Positions 43,240 to 53,603 of a stretch of 64,000 nt of DNA are shown here, one piece after another. This DNA is from Euglena gracilis (lineage: Eukaryota > Euglenida > Euglenophyceae > Euglenales): NCBI GenBank assembly GCA_039621445.1, contig CP154955.1, positions 19,386,691 through 19,450,690 of the forward strand, in the 5' to 3' direction. The notes under the pieces were generated by a model, which was given only the letters and a program-made list of their open reading frames with translations, was not told the DNA's origin and searched no databases. Numbering within the stretch: position 1 is the first letter of the stretch; each line of letters opens with the position of its first letter. The position numbers were made by a program, and so were the translations under genes.

Positions 43240-44600
43240 CGCCAACCCTCTGGGTCCCTGAGCCGCAGGTTACCGATCATTTCTTTCTGGCGTCTTGCGG
43301 TGGGAGCAATTCTTTTTTGCGGGAGGATTCTTTTTCAATAAATGCGGCACCTCCTCGTAGGTCGAAATTGCGGGCATGACGAAGGGGAAGGCACTTTTGT
43401 TTCCTTTTGGTGTGAGTAGTGCTTGGGCAGCTGATGCTTTTGAAGAGACAAACATGTTTTCACAATTTATGCCGCCACCGGCCCACGTCTCCAACAATTG
43501 CGTTCATTCGTCATCCAGACCCATCATTGTGCATCCCCGTCCTCCAATGTCAGCAGTCGACAGTCTACGAGGCATGAAAAGACCTCCCCATTTCTCCCCG
43601 CTCTGAAGCACCTCCCTTTGGTGCAAAATGTGCTGTGGCCCCGAAAAACACCGGAAATTTGCTTGGGTGGGATCTTCCCAGGATCCAAGTTGACCAAGTT
43701 GATGTGGCTTTCTGTTTCAAATCAGGTACATTTTTTTAGGTTGTGGGGGGGGGGGCTCCACCCATGCCCCCCCTCCCCCTCCCCCTCCCCCTAGTGGGGG
43801 AGCAGGGTGGGAGTTGGTTCTTGTGGATTCCTTGGAAGGGGGGTTTGCTAGAAAGGGGGTTAGAAGCGCCAAAAACTTTTGGACCACGTGGGGGGGGTCC
43901 GTCCAGATAATAAAAAAAAGAAATCAATTGATCCGTCGATCCGCCCAAGTGCAACGTTGGCTTCCCTCCAATTTTCGGTTCAATTTCTGGTATTGTCATT
44001 GTTATTGGTATTGTTGTTTTTTTGGAAAAGTCCCAATTTCTTTCAGAATTTGTGATTTTTGTCTGCTCATGGGCGGGAAAGCAATTAGTTCAGATTTGAG
44101 GGCCTTTTGTTCAAAAAAGAATGTGTTGCCTGCCCCACCCCCGGAAGGTCAGCCGTTCCCCAAACTCGCAACTCCACCCATGGCTAATATTGTGGTCACT
44201 GCCGACTCTCCCTCAGCCATCCCACAGGGGGGCCCTCTGCCTCTGCATTTAAACGGGGGGTTTGCCTATCCCCCCCCCCCGCACCATTGCGGGAGGGCGC
44301 CAGGATTTTCCAGGTTGTGTCCCAAACTTTTTTGGAAGGTATCCGGCCAACGTCATTCTTTCCCAAAAAAAATGTCTGTCAATTGAGTTCGGTCTGCGTT
44401 CCGGATCCGTTTGGGCTTTCGCTCACTGGCGGCGGTCACGTGCAGGTGCCTCCCGCAGGCTTGTTTTCTTGACTCGGAAGACAATCCCATGGGGGGGGGG
44501 GGTCCCGGGTCCGATGCTGGGTTTGGTTTTCGGCGTGAAGCGCCAGAAAAATTTGCGGCCCTCAGACCACCCGATTTGGGATGGTCCGCCCCCACACCGC
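43240..44600. other. Gene B intron 2
   Basis: Mostly unique. A MITE-like end CAGGCTTGTTTTCTTGACTC with GGAAGAC (44,457) precedes a G tract and a GGCGTGAAGCGCCAG hairpin (44,531), but a right end was not found. A CT-rich run lies at 43,765-43,792. Confidence 0.4.
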
Positions 44601-44621
44601 AACCGGTCCTCTCGGCCACAG

Positions 44622-44728
44622 AGGGGCCCCCGCGGCCAACCGCCGGCGCGTTCCTCCTGCCGGCCGTGGCGGCGGCGGTGGCGGCGGGGGCGGCCATTTT
44701 TGCTCGCGCTTCTCGGCGGCGCGCCCAG
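44622..44728 (+). CDS. Gene B, exon 3 (W), membrane helix
   Basis: Between acceptor TCGGCCACAG and donor CAG|GTCAGT, the 107-bp exon begins in phase 1 and reads GPPRPTAGAFLLPAVAAAVA then AGAAIFARASRRRAQ. AGAFLLPAVAAAVAAGAAIF is a clear transmembrane-type helix of about 20 residues, followed by RASRRR, so the positive-inside rule would place the C-terminal side in the stroma, matrix or cytosol. It ends in phase 0, matching exon X. Confidence 0.55.
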
Positions 44729-45003
44729 GTCAGTGCTGACCCCCGAGAGACGGGCATCGGTGCTTCCGTGCGAGGCTCTTCTTCCATCTGTGAGGTGGTT
44801 CAACAGTAAAAAGGCAGAGGCAATCTAATCCCTTCTGTTAGCAAACCGAAACCGAAAGCTTAGTCTTCATTCGAAAGAATGTTCCGCTGATTTCTCGATG
44901 TAGCAAATATTTCATAAAGATCCATGTGTTTTTGGTGATTGATCACATTGAATGGCCATTGTCGTCATCTTTATTTTGCTTTCGCACATTATTCACTGTG
45001 CTC

Positions 45004-45085
45004 AAGATTGATGACAAAATGACAGTGACGGATGACAATGACAGATGACAATGACAGATGGCAATGACAGATGACAAAATCGCAT
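45004..45085 (+). repeat. Minisatellite of ATGACAGATGACA type
   Basis: About five copies of GACAGATGACAAT in a row with small changes. Confidence 0.8.
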
Positions 45086-45089
45086 TGCT

Positions 45090-47050
45090 GACACCAGATA
45101 ATAGTGTGTATTTTGATTTAAGGTTGCCAAATCAAACCCATCGGGTCTGTTTATTATATTCACCTCCGTGTTTTGAATTTCACACAAATTGATGTCAATG
45201 TATGCTGTTATTTATCACCACAAATAATTTTGTCATATTTTTTTATATTCCATTCCATAGGATTCCATATGAAAGAAGCGTTTAAAGTGTTTATAGGGTT
45301 AAAAAAAATCTCACTGAAAATAGTAAATTCGCACAATCGTTATGCATATTTATGTAAATGGCGCCTTTTTTGCTTATGTCTGGCCCATTGTGGTTGGAAG
45401 ATGCTCGTTGTGCTTTTTTTTGTGATCACGCTTGGCGTTGTTCCCACAGAACATACTTTTGGCACATATAGAGCAGTGGGTAGAAAGACATACAGATTTA
45501 GGAACTCCAGAGATAGTGAATTGTATGAATAATAACGTTTATGGTTATTTAGAATAATCATCACTTGCCAGTCTTAGTTGAGTTTAATTTTCTTTTTTTG
45601 TTTTAGTTTAGCTTCGAATGTGTGCGGAGAGAGAAATCATCTCCCTTCTTATTTGGTTGAGATGTGCCTTCCTCTCGAGGCAACGTTGCCATCGTTGAAA
45701 CAGCAACAGGCACGCACCATCGTCATCCAACCCCACGCGAGAAATTTGCTTTTCGACCCCATTGTTTGGGATTTGGCCGCTTGCATTGTACACTGAAGGG
45801 CTAAGGCTAAAACGAGTGCCAGCACATTGGGCGGCATTCCCCCAACAGCGATCAGCCCACATAGGTCAACGCATCTGTTGGAGGCCTTTGGAAGGATAAA
45901 GCGATGAAGCGAAGCGATGCCCAAAGGCCTCGGCCTTTGGTGGGCAACGTCCACTATGCAAGCAACGTGAGGCATCAGCGGGTTAGGAACTGGAACTCCA
46001 AGTACCACCTTGGCCAGCGGGTGATAAAAGGGTACGAAAAGCTTCCAGTGAGGCGTTGTGTCGATTTTCAAAACCGCTTTGGAGCAGCGCCTCCAACGAA
46101 TTCCAAGTGTTTCCGCCGCGTTATGACGCCTGTGATAGGTCGGTGGGATGTCTATTCTGTGGGGGAGGCCGAGGTATTAGTTTGCAGGGTTGATGGCTGT
46201 GTGGCTGGCTTGGTTGGTCGCTGCAACCCACCCACAGCCAACATATTGGGGCTGGCCTTGGGGGGAAACCATTTTGAGGCCACGGTAGCACCAAAAGGAA
46301 GAAACCAGGCAAATGAGAAAAGTTGAGTTGTGAAGAGGTTGGCAGGATGCACAGTTTGGGCCATTTCGGAGGATGGCGTGGGTATTTAGGTGTTGGGCCA
46401 GTTGTTGGTGGATGCCACAGTTTGGCTGGTTCTTTCCTTGTGCGCCGGATGCGTGGCTGGTTGCCACCGGCGCAGGTGGTGCTGATAGGGCTTTGCATGC
46501 AAGCATCTGGCAAATCAAGTGGGTAAGAGTGTGTTGGCTGTGACAACCTCCGTAAAAAGACACGTCTGCGATTCCAAGCGGTTCCCCAATACCTCTTTCT
46601 TCTCTCACAGCCAGCCGCAAAGGCGCTTGAGAGTATGCGTATGTGCAACAGCCTACAGTCAACAAATTTGTATGAGTGGTTAATGGTGATTTGGCGCAAA
46701 CCCCGTCTGAACCAGTTCGTGTGTGTGGTAACCTGCCCAGCAGTCTCTGTAGACATGGTCTGAGATTCTCCAGTGTGGTCCGGCACCACCACAAAACACT
46801 CCCCCATTTCTCTGCATATCCCCCCACCACCCACCAATGCAAAAAGAAGCGTTGTGCGTTTGATTTCGTTCTGTGAGAAGAGACTCTTACATTTCAATGA
46901 TCTTGTCCGTCCTGGTTTGAGCACACACGCAATGTGTTCTGGAGTGGCAGATCCTCCAAAAGCTGATGAACCAGATCAATGGGGATGTGTGCTGTGCGGA
47001 TGTGTGATGTGAAGATGGGATGTGTGATGTGCAAAACAAATATTTTCACA
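45090..47050. other. Gene B intron 3 with open frames of unknown meaning
   Basis: Both strands carry frames of unusual length for this AT-rich region: plus 45,904-46,326 (140 codons, ATG after GAAGGATAAAGCG) and minus 46,924-46,121 (267 codons) overlapping minus 46,842-46,177 (221 codons). None shows a motif I recognise, and the overlap on both strands argues that at most one is real. A decayed transposon ORF is possible. Confidence 0.25.
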
Positions 47051-47060
47051 ATGTTTTTAG

Positions 47061-47156
47061 GTGTGTGGTTTCACCATACCTGCGGTGATACGAGGGAGCA
47101 GTTTGAGGAAGAGGAAAACGGCCACACCGCAAACAAAGCCTGGTGGATCACAGTAA
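47061..47156 (+). CDS. Gene B, terminal exon 4 (X)
   Basis: Acceptor ATGTTTTTAG is followed in phase 0 by VCGFTIPAVIRGSSLRKRKT and ATPQTKPGGSQ, then TAA at 47,154-47,156. This fits the phase-0 end of exon W and gives a basic, Ser/Thr/Pro-rich C-terminus. A second frame (VWFHHTCGDTREQFEEEENG, and a good internal donor at 47,150) is also open; it does not match the phase of exon W. Confidence 0.45.
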   Translation: MCGFTIPAVIRGSSLRKRKTATPQTKPGGSQ

Positions 47157-47225
47157 GTCCCAGAGGCAGTGCTGTTGGTTTTGTTGAGCAGGGTGAGCAA
47201 AAGCAACGCAAATACAAATGCAGTT

Positions 47226-47231
47226 TTTATT
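47226..47231 (-). terminator. Poly(A) signal AATAAA for gene C
   Basis: On the minus strand CCAATAAAAAC lies about 13 bp after the gene C stop codon. Confidence 0.5.
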
Positions 47232-47243
47232 GGTTGTTGGAAT

Positions 47244-47424
47244 TCAAAGTACACACCGGTGTGTGTACGGGCTATTCAGCCGCCTCCGCTTCCTCATGAG
47301 GATTCTCTTCCCCTTCTGGGTGACCACCCGCGCCTCGTCCTCCAGCTCCCTCTGCAGATCCTGGAGGAGCCGGAGCGGCGTCGCCTTCGGCTGTTTTGGA
47401 GGGGTTCCCGGCCGATGTGTATTT
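47244..47424 (-). CDS. Gene C, terminal exon (basic coiled helix)
   Basis: On the minus strand, after an acceptor-like ATTCTAAG, the frame reads THRPGTPPKQPKATPLRLLQ and then DLQRELEDEARVVTQKGKRI, LMRKRRRLNSP, ending YTHRCVL and TGA at 47,246-47,244. The block is GC-rich in an AT-rich neighbourhood and has a poly(A) signal right after. LLQDLQRELEDEARVVTQKG is an amphipathic charged helix and KRILMRKRRR is a basic patch like a nuclear localisation signal. The upstream exons of gene C would lie at higher coordinates; none was identified. Family unknown. Confidence 0.55.
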
Positions 47425-47469
47425 CTTAGAATTGTGTATTCTTGGAATACTTCTTAGAAAGCACAATGA

Positions 47470-47965
47470 TTGATATGTGATGTGATTGATGTTTTTTCCG
47501 TGTTTATTGATACGTATGATTTTTGCATGAAGTGGGGCATGTGCATTTCGGCATACCCGTAGGAGATTAATGGGATGTATCTCAACCTTGCAGACCTTTT
47601 TGTCTCATGTTTATTGTCAAAAAGTGTGAAGGGAGTCGAGGTGAACTCTTGTTAAACAAAGGTTTTTGGCTAAACCAAAACACGTCAGAATAGAATGCTT
47701 AAAAATATCCAAACGACTTCCAGCATAGAGAAACTCAAATGGGGCTGAACCACTCACTCCCTAATTGGAGTTCAAAAAGTTGTGCAATAATAAAATCTGG
47801 TTGTACAAAGAGAAATTTCTTTGGAGCATGGACCACCAGTTGGTGAAGACCGAGGACTGCACCGTTTGCCAAAGTCAAGGCAGGGCAGGATAAAGGATTG
47901 GCCCAAGAATGCGTATCATGTTGAATGATGCAGTGAATTCTGAACACATTTTTATTTTTGTAAAT
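47470..47965. other. Upstream of gene C terminal exon
   Basis: A minus open frame at 47,947-47,735 (including VVHAPKKFLFVQPDFIIAQL) could be coding but lacks clear splice sites. Confidence 0.25.
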
Positions 47966-47969
47966 CTGA

Positions 47970-48115
47970 TTGTTGCAATAACTTAATGCTGGTAATACGA
48001 CTTGATTTAATGTGGTGTGATATCTTTATACTGGTGTAATACCTTAATACCTGGTAATGCATCTGAAATTAATAGTGGTATAATATCTTAATACTTCTGG
48101 TAAATTATCTCTAGA
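47970..48115 (-). repeat. TTAATACTGGTGTAAT degenerate repeats, left arm
   Basis: Repeats of the type CTTAATACYTGGTAAT occur here in reverse orientation to the right arm at 49,240-49,510, enclosing about 1.1 kb. Confidence 0.6.
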
Positions 48116-48344
48116 GTATATTTACCATGTCAAGTTACAAATTCTGCGGGGAAAAGATGAAATTCTCTTTTTCTTAATGGAGCCAATGGTGGTCAACTAT
48201 TTACAAAATAACACAAGGGAAAGGGGGAAAAGACGGGGCATTCAACAGGGCCACCCTAGATGGTCTTTTGCGCTTTATGGCAACATGTCCGAAGTCCTTG
48301 ATGGAAGGTACAAACTCCTTGGTCAAAATCAGATCCTCAGGAGG

Positions 48345-48800
48345 TGTAAACCCTCCCCCCAAATAATACCCCCCCAAATAATACCCCCCCAAATAATACC
48401 CCCCCCCAAATAATACCCCCCTCGGGGTCCGACTTCAGCCGCCGAAATAATAACCCCCCCCCCCCCCGGTTTCGTGCCGAAGGCCCGGATTTTTTGACCT
48501 GAAATGTTGGTAAGAATCACAATCTCTTACAATAAATTAAGGGAAAAAATCGATTTTTCTGGATCATCTGGCCTCCAAAAAAAAATGCTAAATTTCATGA
48601 GAAACTACAAAAAACGACCCCCAAGGGGGGTTTTGGCACTATTTTTGCTCCTACGGAACTTCGAAAAATTTCGAAAATTTTTGGGAAATAATACCCCCCC
48701 AAATAATACCCCCCCCCTCGGGCCAGGACGGACTTCGGGCGAAAAAATCATACCCCGGAGGGGTATTATTTGGGGGAGGTTTAATTATTTGGAGGGATGT
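48345..48800 (+). mobile_element. AATAATACCCC element, copy 2
   Basis: Homologous over its body to 34,167-34,550, with extra CAAATAATACCCCCC units at the left end. Ends read AAACCCTCCCCCCAAATAAT and ATTATTTGGGGGAGGTTTA. Divergence is a few per cent by eye plus small indels. Confidence 0.7.
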
Positions 48801-48869
48801 TTAATAAATTTCAAGAAAATAAATAAAAAACAGAAGTTTTACCCTCCCTCCCCCCTTGTCATATGACCA

Positions 48870-49200
48870 TCCCACTATAACGACCACCCCCCGGTCGCAG
48901 GTAGCAGGTCAGGACCAAAAAAAAGAGGCTGGTTGTTTGAGGTTGTATGAAGGTGCATCCATGAATGCCTCCTTTTTCCAGGCATCTTCCATGTTCCCCA
49001 CCGGCGCTCATGTTTTCTACACCCGCAGTGCTTTCACGCTGCGTGCTTTGATGTGTGTCGCACCCATGACGTCAGTTCAGGTCCCCGTTGGTGTCGGTCA
49101 GTATTGTGAACAACGACCGCCCCCACTATAAAGACCATCCCCCGGTCGTAGGTTACAGGTCAGGGGGGTCTAACGACCCCCCCCCCCGGTCGCAGGTTGC
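48870..49200. repeat. CGACC/C-tract repeats (GGTCGCAGGT)
   Basis: Three copies of a phrase ACTATAACGACC or TCTAACGACC, C tract, GGTCGCAGGTTGCAGGT occur at 48,873, 49,125 and 49,170. Confidence 0.6.
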
Positions 49201-49239
49201 AGGTACCCGGTTGTACGACAAGGGGGGGGGGAAGGCACA

Positions 49240-49510
49240 TAAAATGTAATACTGGTATTAAATTAAGATGTGTAACAGCGTGAAGGTGTTACACCAGCAG
49301 TAAGTTTTTATACCAGTGTTAAATTAAGATGAATTATCGGTGTTAGGATATTTCACTAGAAAATATGAGGTATTATGCCAGTATTAAATTAAGATGTATT
49401 GCCAGTATTAAGATCTTGCACCAGTATTAAGATATTGGCCAGGCATTAAATTAAGATATATTACCGGTGTTAAGATGTTACACAAGCATTAAGATTTTGT
49501 CCCAGTATGT
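49240..49510 (+). repeat. CCAGTATTAAATTAAGATGT degenerate repeats, right arm
   Basis: About nine degenerate units of roughly 25-30 bp with the core CCAGTATTAA(ATTAA)GAT. Inverse of the arm at 47,970-48,115. Confidence 0.7.
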
Positions 49511-49625
49511 TGGATTGTCAGATTAAACTGGTCTTTACATCCAATCATTTGGATTTCTCTGTCTAGCAGCAAGATTTATAATCATATCCAGATAAGAGTT
49601 AGATTCAATCGACAGTTGTCACCAC

Positions 49626-49961
49626 CATACCATTGCTTAACACCTGCCCCCCCCCCCCCGGGTGACTGACTGGTTTTTTCAGAGTGATTGACTGGTTTTC
49701 TGGCCAAGAGCCCGAGAGGGGGTAGGCCCGAAAATGGAAAAGTGGCTGGCCTGGCGCCGAAGGCACCGGAAATTTTTTGGTTTTGAGACTTTTTGGCAAT
49801 GTCGCCTGGCCAACATAAGCTCATTCAAGAGTGGCCGATCCCCCCCCCCGGGGGGGGGTCAAGTGACTGACTGGTTTTTGGGGAAGAAGTGACTGACTGG
49901 TTTTTTCAGAGTGGAAAGTGACCCCCTCCCCCCCCCCTGGGGGTCGCTAAGCAATGGTATG
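49626..49961. mobile_element. hAT-like MITE, 336 bp
   Basis: Terminal inverted repeat CATACCATTGCTTA with TAAGCAATGGTATG, flanked by GTCACCAC and GTCGCCAC (8 bp, one mismatch). Inside are two GACTGACTGGTTTT phrases, a TGGCGCCGAAGGCACCGG hairpin and C tracts, as in the 42,676-42,999 element. Confidence 0.8.
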
Positions 49962-50253
49962 GTCGCCACCTCTCTCCGATTCTTTCTGCATTGGCTGTCA
50001 CAAGATGGGATAAATAATTGCCAGGATGTCGAAGCACCCTATTAACTGATATCATCACTGAAAGCTGGCATCCAAATGCCAGTCTTCATTGCGGTTGTCA
50101 AATTGTTTGCCCCTCCAGGATGGCGCCATCGTTCGGCTGCCAAAATGTGTCTTGATTTCCCGAAAACGTCCTTGAAAGCATTGAAAAAAGAAAGTGTTTT
50201 TACAATGTGATAAATGTTTTCTTGTTATATATGATATATGTTGCATCTAAAAG

Positions 50254-50568
50254 GTGCAGCACAAGAGAAGCAAGTTAAAGCTAAGTGTGGAGGAGTCTGT
50301 GCCAGCAACACGCAACAAGCATCCCCATCAGAGGTGTGAAATATTGCCAGATGATAAGCAGGCAATGAAGCCATCCCCTTGCCACAAGACCCAAGTTTAT
50401 GTGCTGTCAAGTGAACCCGGTATTCACATTTTCAACCTTTGCGATGAGTGGAAACCAACCGAAGCAAAGCGAGGCAATGTGCATTTTCAGCCTTCTGAGG
50501 TTGTGACCGTTATCACACTGAGATCTCCAATCATGATGCTGTTGTATTACAAGCACCACAAAAGCTAA
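50254..50568 (+). CDS. Weak candidate coding region
   Basis: An open frame of 104 codons contains YVLSSEPGIHIFNLCDEWKP and VTVITLRSPIMMLLYYKHHK. At 50,614 an acceptor-like TTTATTTTGCAG is followed by a frame reading DPLDSQKQPIHKISCVLVSL that stops at about 50,745. Amino-acid composition is protein-like but no family is recognised. Either could be a gene fragment or transposon debris. Confidence 0.25.
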   Translation: MQHKRSKLKLSVEESVPATRNKHPHQRCEILPDDKQAMKPSPCHKTQVYVLSSEPGIHIFNLCDEWKPTEAKRGNVHFQPSEVVTVITLRSPIMMLLYYKHHKS

Positions 50569-50859
50569 TATAGAAACGATTGAACATTAATTTGATTTTT
50601 TTTTATTTTGCAGTCGACCCACTGGATTCCCAGAAGCAACCCATTCACAAAATCAGCTGTGTCCTGGTCAGTTTGGTTCAGAGAGCTGGAGATGCTCCTG
50701 GCTCCTGCAATAACGTTTCAAGCGCCAGCCGCAATGCACACATATGAGAGAGAACCGCCGGTGATGCCACGGGCTACATGTTGCACGGCATGTCTCATTT
50801 GCTTCTCTCCGGCTATTTGAAACGACCCAAACACACACAAAAAAAGGGTATAAAGTGGC

Positions 50860-51180
50860 TGCAGTTTTATTATATATATTATTTATTGTATATATTCCAA
50901 TTTTATATAATATATGCAACATGTAACATTGTATTATAATGTATACATTGTATTGTATTGAATGTATATATAATGTGTATACAATGTAATGTATATGTAT
51001 GTATGTATACTACTGTAGTACTACTACAGCACTATAATGTTATAATGTTGCATTTCTATGAGTTTTCCCAGACTTTATTTTCAATGTGAAATTTCTGATT
51101 GATTACCAGATTTTGTTTTATATATACATATATATATATATATATGCATACATATTATATATCGAAAGTGATGAATATTT
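50860..51180. other. AT-rich low-complexity stretch
   Basis: TATATA, ATGTAT and TTATAATG runs, including (TA)n at 51,118-51,145. No gene seen. Confidence 0.6.
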
Positions 51181-52620
51181 ATTTATGTGATGAAATGAAT
51201 AATCTCCTGCACTTGCCGATACTGCAATAGCTCAATAGCAATAGCGGGCCATTCCCGTGTGTTTCAGGTGGCTTTCCACCTGTTTGCAGTCTTTCTTGCA
51301 TTTGTCTAGAGTCTCCCAACTCTGGGGAACGATAGTTGTAACTGCTCAAGCAGCAGCCTGCTTGAGCAGGCGGTTCAAGCACAGATATCCCTGTCATGCG
51401 CATTTTCATTGTAATAGCATTGCTTGGAATGATTCCAGCAGTTCAGGCACCACACACAAGAGCCTGTAGTTGAACAGCCTGTCATATATTTGATATATTT
51501 GCTGATTGTCTTAAATTAGACTCATCAGCACCGTCTTCACACCATTTGGTCTTATTGCACCCACACATTTAGCTTAGTATTTGGTTCACATGCAAAATGC
51601 AATATTCAACATCATCATTTGATGTTTGTTGCATTTTTTTAGAACACCTGCAATCTATCACCAGGCAGAGATTGAATACATGATTAATGATAATTCTGTG
51701 CCATCCACGTTTGCAGGTTTCCGATTTTGGTTCGGTATGAATGTTTGGTTCTTTTGGGTAATGTTTTTTTTCGCTTGCATTGATGATTTCCAACCGTGAT
51801 GCACCAAAGGCATGGCGCCTTGATTATTTTTCTCTTCTATAAGTTCAGGGGCCTACAAAAGAGACAGCTAGTGTTAGCCAACGAGCCAATCTATCCGCGG
51901 TTGTGTTTCATTCTGGCTGAAGAAATTCTTTATAAGACCTTTAGGAAACAGATGTGGTTTCGAACTTTGGGAATGAAGGAGAATCACACGTCATCTACAG
52001 CACGAGATTGTTGAGAATCAGGCAGCTTCTTGAGCTAGGTCTCACACAATGCCAGCCTGGGGGTTGGTGGGTGGCGTGTCGCTGGCATGACGCTGAGGTG
52101 CAGCTGGTTCCACCTGTCGAGTGACCAGCATATTCTGGATGCAATAATTGTGTTTCCTTTTCCAAGTATATCAAGCATAAACAGGCAGAGACACACACAC
52201 ATTACACACACACGATGGTCCAACTATTATGGTGCTTTATTTGGATTTGTTATCACGGCTGTTTAAACAAATGCTGGCTTCGATCAATTCCAGCCCCTCT
52301 GATGCCCCCCCCCCCAATAAGGAAACATAACAACAAAACAATCTGATGCAGATCAAGCAATCATCTGAAAGTCTCACACAATGTTGGTCCGTGAACAATG
52401 GGTATGCCATGCACACCCGCTTTGCAGCAGAGGCGAGCCATCATTTATGAATATTGTCATATCGTATCATATCATATCAAATAATTGTCCAGAGGGAAAT
52501 AAAACCAGCGACCCTCACCAGGGTTAGCCTGGGGTTACCAGATCACATTGTAGCCAAACGATGTTTTGAAAGTATGCATTTTCTGCTAAATGGGAGAATC
52601 CAGCACCTTCTCTGGGGTTT
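51180..52620. other. Unique stretch, nothing identified
   Basis: A small CAAGCAGCAGCCTGCTTG inverted repeat lies at 51,348. ATCGTATCATATCATATCA occurs at 52,461 and a similar ATATGATATGATACGGTACG at 31,175. No exon with the local codon bias. Confidence 0.35.
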
Positions 52621-52624
52621 TCAT

Positions 52625-53590
52625 TAACTAGGGAGTCGCTGAGCTCTTATCTCTTTAGAGTAAGAGCGAAGCTTACCACCCCCCCCCCCCAGACCCCCCC
52701 TGACCCCCCCCCCCGCCTCCCCCCCCCCCCCCCCCTGAGTAGGCCCGGGCACCCGCGGATTATCGATGTGACCTGATTTCCGGACCCGAAAAGTTAATAG
52801 CCTATAGGTTAGGAGAGGGTCCCTAGTTTGTCCAGAGCCCTCATTTTGCCCCCAACTCCCCGCCGGTCCGGAGATATGGCCCGAGCAAAAAAGTTGTCTA
52901 CCGTTTTTTTTTTTAAAGAAATTTTGTTGGACCGGCAACAGGGGTCATTTTTGGGGTCAAAAAAATCGAAAAATTCAAAATATCTCGAAAACGCTGGGGA
53001 GTTGAGAAAAACCAAAGAGTACCTCATTCCACAACTTTGGGGCGCCGTATCCACCGGTATGCGCGGTTTGGGCCAACTCCCCGCCTGGGCCGAGATATGG
53101 CCGTTTTGAGGTTTCGCCAGGGGGGGACTCTGCAAAAAAGTGGTCATTTTTGGGGTCAAAAAATCGAAAAATTCAAAATATCTCGAAAACGCAGGGGAGT
53201 TGAGAAAAAGTAAACAGTACCTCATTCCACAACTTTGGGACGCCCTATCCACCGGTGTGCGCGGTTTGGGCCAACTCCGCCTGGGCCGAGATATGGCCGT
53301 TTTGTGGTTTCGCCATGGGGGGACTCTGCCATTTGGAGCCCAAAACAGGCCAAAAAACCAGTTTTTGCATAATGTCTCCAAAATGGTGGGGAGTTGAAAA
53401 AAATGTCCAGAGACCTAAATTGAAGCCCTTGGAACGCCCTATCTACTAGTATTTTGATTTCCCCGCAACTCCCTGCCCAGCCCGAGTTTTGTCCATTTTC
53501 CGCCAATTTGGGCCATTTTGTACACTTTTTCCACTGTCCGACTTAGCCGTTTTCGGGCCAAAAAGTCGAAAAAAATCGAGAAAAAAATTT
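52625..53590 (-). repeat. Satellite complex, inverted second locus
   Basis: The left part (TAAGAGCGAAGCTTACC) matches blocks at 13,045 and 15,627 in reverse. Then come two tandem units of about 190 bp (52,950 and 53,150), each with AAAATATCTCGAAAACGC, TACCTCATTCCACAACTTTG and CTGGGCCGAGATATGGCCG. The CCCTATCT unit at 53,385-53,530 matches the 8.0-kb copy. It ends in AAAAAGTCGAAAAAAATCGA, the same border phrase that precedes the short array at 12.16 kb. Confidence 0.7.
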
Positions 53591-53603
53591 TTCGACTTTT
53601 TGG

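Noticed and set aside
46121-46924. 267-codon minus-strand open frame
   Set aside because: No motif, overlapped by long frames in two other frames, and composition (Pro, His, Ser, Thr) not like the confirmed exons. A transposon origin cannot be excluded.
47061-47150. Alternative frame VWFHHTCGDTREQFEEEENG with a good GTAAGT donor
   Set aside because: Its phase does not match gene B exon W, while the other frame matches and ends in a stop. Kept only as an alternative.
52800-53400. Open minus-strand frame of 190 codons (53,381-52,809)
   Set aside because: It contains two near-identical halves because it spans the two 190-bp satellite units; coding potential is incidental.
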